DNA from: Unio delphinus
Taxonomy: Eukaryota > Mollusca > Bivalvia > Unionida > Unionidae
Reading direction: 5' to 3'
Assembly (NCBI GenBank): GCA_029339505.1
Contig: JAQISU010000036.1
Coordinates: 2,733,001 to 2,797,000, forward strand
DNA length: 64,000 bases
Both the position numbers and the translations under genes were made by a program. Below, one piece after another: positions 62,300-64,000 of this stretch; position 1 is the first letter of the stretch, and every line of letters starts with the position of its first letter. The notes under the pieces are model-generated. The model worked only from the letters and a program-made list of their open reading frames with translations. It ran no database searches and was not told the DNA's origin.

Positions 62300-64000
62300 T
62301 CCCCATGTCAATTCCAAACAGGTCATCAATAGGACTTTTTGTATGTTAAAATCTCAGCAGGTCATTAATATAACGTTTTGTATGTTAAAATCCCAGCAGG
62401 TCATTAATATAACGTTTTGTATGTTAAAATCCCAGCAGGGCATGAATATAACGTTTTGTATGTTAAAATCCCAGCAGGGCATGAATATAACGTTTTGTAT
62501 GTTAAAATCCCAGCAGGGCATGAATATAACGTTTTGTATGTTAAAATCCCAGTAGGTCATTAATATAACGTTTTGTATGTTAAAATTCCAGCAGGTCATT
62601 AATATAACGTTTTGTATGTTAAAATTCCAGTAGGTCATGAATATAACGTTTTGTATGTTAAAATTCCAGTAGGTCATGAATATAACGTTTTGTATGTTAA
62701 AATTCCAGTAGGTCATGAATATAACGTTTTGTATGTTAAAATCCCAGTAGTGAATGAATATAACGTTTTGTATGTTAAAATCCCAGCAGGGCATGAATAT
62801 AACGTTTTGTATGTTAAAATCCCAGCAGGGCATGAATATAACGTTTTGTATGTTAAAATCCCAGTAGGTCATTAATATAACGTTTTGTATGTTAAAATTC
62901 CAGCAGGTCATTAATATAACGTTTTGTATGTTAAAATTCCAGTAGGTCATGAATATAACGTTTTGTATGTTAAAATTCCAGTAGGTCATGAATATAACGT
63001 TTTGTATGTTAAAATTCCAGTAGGTCATGAATATAACGTTTTGTATGTTAAAATCCCAGTAGGTCATGAATATAACGTTTTGTATGTTAAAATCCCAGTA
63101 GGTCATGAATATAACGTTTTGTATGTTAAAATTCCAGTAGGTCATGAATATAACGTTTTGTATGTTAAAATCCCAGCAGGGCATGAATATAACGTTTTGT
63201 ATGTTAAAATCCCAACAGGGCATGAATATAACGTTTTGTATGTTAAAATTCCAGTAGGTCATTAATATAACGTTTTGTATGTTAAAATTCCAGCAGGTCA
63301 TTAATATAACGTTTTTTATGTTAAAATTCCAGTAGGTCATGAATATAACGTTTTGTATGTTAAAATTCCAGTAGGTCATGAATATAACGTTTTGTATGTT
63401 AAAATTCCAGTAGGTCATGAATATAACGTTTTGTATGTTAAAATTCCAGTAGGTCATGAATATAACGTTTTGTATGTTAAAATTCCAGTAGGTCATGAAT
63501 ATAACGTTTTGTATGTTAAAATCCCAGTAGGTCATGAATATAACGTTTTGTATGTTAAAATCCCAGTAGGTCATGAATATAACGTTTTGTATGTTAAAAT
63601 TCCAGTAGGTCATGAATATAACGTTTTGTATGTTAAAATCCCAGTAGGTCATTAATATAACGTTTTGTATGTTAAAATTCCAGTAGGTCATGAATATAAC
63701 GTTTTGTATGTTAAAATTCCAGTAGGTCATGAATATAACGTTTTGTATGTTAAAATTCCAGTAGGTCATGAATATAACGTTTTGTATGTTAAAATCCCAG
63801 TAGGTCATGAATATAACGTTTTGTATGTTAAAATCCCAGTAGGTCATGAATATAACGTTTTGTATGTTAAAATTCCAGTAGGTCATGAATATAACGTTTT
63901 GTATGTTAAAATCCCAGTAGGTCATTAATATAACGTTTTGTATGTTAAAATTCCAGCAGGTCATTAATATAACGTTTTGTATGTTAAAATCCCAGTAGGT
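62300..64000. repeat. 39-bp satellite array, continuing beyond the window
   Basis: The unit is gttttgtatgttaaaatccc plus agcaggtcattaatataac, 39 bp, about 43 copies. The variable positions are cccag/ttccag, agcagg/agtagg and gtcatt/gtcatg/ggcatg. Clusters of agcagggcatg units recur at about 62,430-62,530, 62,780-62,840 and 63,170-63,230, a higher-order pattern. Since 39 is 13 codons, the minus strand is open for 536 codons (MTYWNFNIQNVIF repeats). The plus strand is open in long blocks (YVKIPVGHEYNVL), which argues against true coding. Confidence 0.95.

Overview
This is an animal nuclear genome window, AT-rich and dominated by tandem repeats. A mollusc is the best guess. Two copies of a tRNA-derived SINE are present whose body and 3' end resemble molluscan SINE families. 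There are also spliced protein-coding exons with GT-AG borders, two non-LTR retrotransposon remnants and a hAT-like MITE. Nothing suggests a bacterial or viral origin: there are no operons, phage genes or CRISPR array. The species cannot be told from this window.

Layout. Positions 1-21,589 are one 46-bp satellite of roughly 465 units with nested higher-order periods (46, 751 and 3,845 bp). From 21,590 to 32,740 there is ordinary AT-rich DNA carrying about a dozen different minisatellites. This stretch also holds the last two exons of a plus-strand gene (22,901-24,184), a hAT-like MITE in its last intron, and a SINE with perfect target-site duplications. Positions 32,740-39,100 are a second large satellite, a 42-bp unit organised in three almost identical 1,908-bp higher-order copies. 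From 39,848 to 42,870 there are two more minisatellites around a LINE 3' end.

The one confident full-length gene is on the minus strand, with its coding exon at 46,729-43,082 (1,215 aa). It encodes a Ser/Thr/Gln-rich nuclear-type protein with three SUMO-interaction-like motifs, a basic cluster and a C-terminal RVVLTRI motif that recalls LRIF1, an HP1-binding heterochromatin factor. Its likely 5' non-coding exon ends at 50,800. A diverged, gapless mirror copy of that exon lies on the plus strand and ends at 51,154, so 50,800-51,154 looks like a symmetric bidirectional promoter.

From 51,155 to 64,000 the window is mostly unique AT-rich DNA. It holds a 54-bp trimeric higher-order array, a possible signal-peptide exon, a minus-strand LINE remnant, the second SINE, and 20-bp, 15-bp and 39-bp arrays; the last runs off the window. 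In total about 39 kb (around 60%) of the window is tandem repeat, in more than 20 sequence-unrelated families. Most long open frames here are by-products of units whose length is a multiple of three.
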